From contig DASTZF010000446.1 in the NCBI GenBank assembly GCA_035764445.1, positions 1 through 6,048 of the forward strand: a stretch of 6,048 bases of DNA, read 5' to 3'. The translations under genes were made by a program, and so were the position numbers. Position 1 is the first letter of the stretch. Each line of letters begins with the position of its first letter. The notes below the pieces were generated by a model. That model was given only the letters and a program-made list of their open reading frames with translations. It was not told the origin of the DNA and ran no database searches. Origin of the DNA: JAEUPI01 sp035764445 (GTDB lineage: Bacteria > Pseudomonadota > Gammaproteobacteria > Burkholderiales > Burkholderiaceae_C). Positions 5,712-6,048 of the stretch are shown here, piece after piece.

Positions 5712-6048
5712 ATGCCAAACATCGCTTCGGCCCTCAAGCAAGAGATCACTCGCCTTGACAGAAAGCAGATCCGCGCCGAGACCACGGCGCTGAAGAAGGC
5801 CGTTGGTAACTACAGGTCCGAGATCGCGGCACTCAAGCGTCGCGCAAACGCCCTGGAACAGCAGCTTCGGCGAGTGCGGAAGTCGCAGGCCGCTGCGGAA
5901 CCCCAGCAGCAAGACAGCGAAGACGCCACCACCTTTCGGTTCAGTCCCAAAGGTCTGGCCTCTCACCGAAAGCGCCTCGGCCTGTCGGCCAACGACATGG
6001 GCAAGCTGCTCGGCGCGTCCGGCCAGTCTGTCTACAAGTGGGAGAGCG
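5712..6048 (+). CDS. Coiled-coil plus helix-turn-helix (XRE-like) protein, 3' end outside window
   Basis: The open frame from ATG at 5712 to the right edge gives 112 codons with no stop. Residues 7-60 are rich in Lys, Arg, Glu, Gln and Ala with a heptad-like Leu/Ile pattern (ITRLDRKQI, EIAALKRRANALEQQL), suggesting a long helix or coiled coil for dimerisation. A short Gln/Glu-rich linker follows at 61-72. From FSPKGLASHRKRLGLS (77-92) through MGKLLGASGQSVYKWES (96-112) the sequence matches the XRE/Cro HTH layout: the helix LSANDMGKLLG, a turn, then the recognition helix SGQSVYKWE. Inferred role: DNA-binding regulator. The HTH placed after an N-terminal coiled coil, rather than at the start, is the odd point. 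Upstream ribosome-site pairing is weak. The gene diverges from the decayed genes on its left. Confidence 0.75.
   Translation, partial: MPNIASALKQEITRLDRKQIRAETTALKKAVGNYRSEIAALKRRANALEQQLRRVRKSQAAAEPQQQDSEDATTFRFSPKGLASHRKRLGLSANDMGKLLGASGQSVYKWES

Noticed and set aside
5688..5966. A 92-codon minus-strand frame
   Set aside because: It is antisense to the coiled-coil/HTH gene, which has the better composition and a recognisable HTH.
1..6048. CRISPR arrays, tRNA or rRNA genes, insertion-sequence ends and transposases
   Set aside because: I looked for repeated spacers, tRNA-like arms and terminal inverted repeats next to transposase-like frames and saw none.

Overview
The window is GC-rich, with G or C at most third codon positions. 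It holds a complete TRAP transporter, a pair of c-type cytochromes of respiratory type, and a stretch of decayed genes. This fits a free-living proteobacterium. Betaproteobacteria (Burkholderiales-like) is my best guess from protein style, but no marker gene is present to prove it.

Layout. (1) Positions 1-1559, minus strand: a c4-type diheme cytochrome (CMVCH, CARCH) is followed 9 nt later by a membrane-targeted multiheme cytochrome of the AdhB/gluconate-dehydrogenase type (CSGCH, CDACH). The second gene runs off the left edge. Together they look like the electron-transfer arm of a periplasmic dehydrogenase whose catalytic subunit lies outside the window. (2) Positions 1560-1923: about 360 bases without a convincing gene, containing short coding-like scraps. 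(3) Positions 1924-4742, minus strand: a complete TRAP operon in the order dctP (binding protein), dctQ (small membrane subunit), dctM (large membrane subunit). It is preceded by a TTGACA-containing promoter candidate and a perfect palindrome, ATTTGT-CCA-ACAAAT, of the kind bound by FadR-type GntR regulators. (4) Positions 4834-5505, minus strand: a strong GC hairpin and two pseudogenes. One is a short 5' fragment of a bestrophin-family channel gene with two frameshifts. The other is a roughly 110-codon gene of unknown function with its own ribosome binding site, broken by an in-frame TAG and a one-base frameshift in a homopolymer. (5) Positions 5506-5711: mostly intergenic, with a possible 37-codon Cys-containing ORF and an inverted repeat. 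(6) Positions 5712-6048, plus strand: the 5' part of a coiled-coil plus helix-turn-helix protein that continues past the right edge.

The TRAP genes should act together: DctP captures a solute, probably a carboxylate, in the periplasm and DctQM imports it with an ion gradient. No catabolic enzyme or regulator for that solute is in the window, so the substrate cannot be named. I see no CRISPR array, rRNA, tRNA, transposase or clearly novel multi-gene system. The most informative signals are the palindromic operator at the TRAP promoter and the pseudogene cluster, where automatic annotation would probably report a chimeric 115-residue 'hypothetical protein'.
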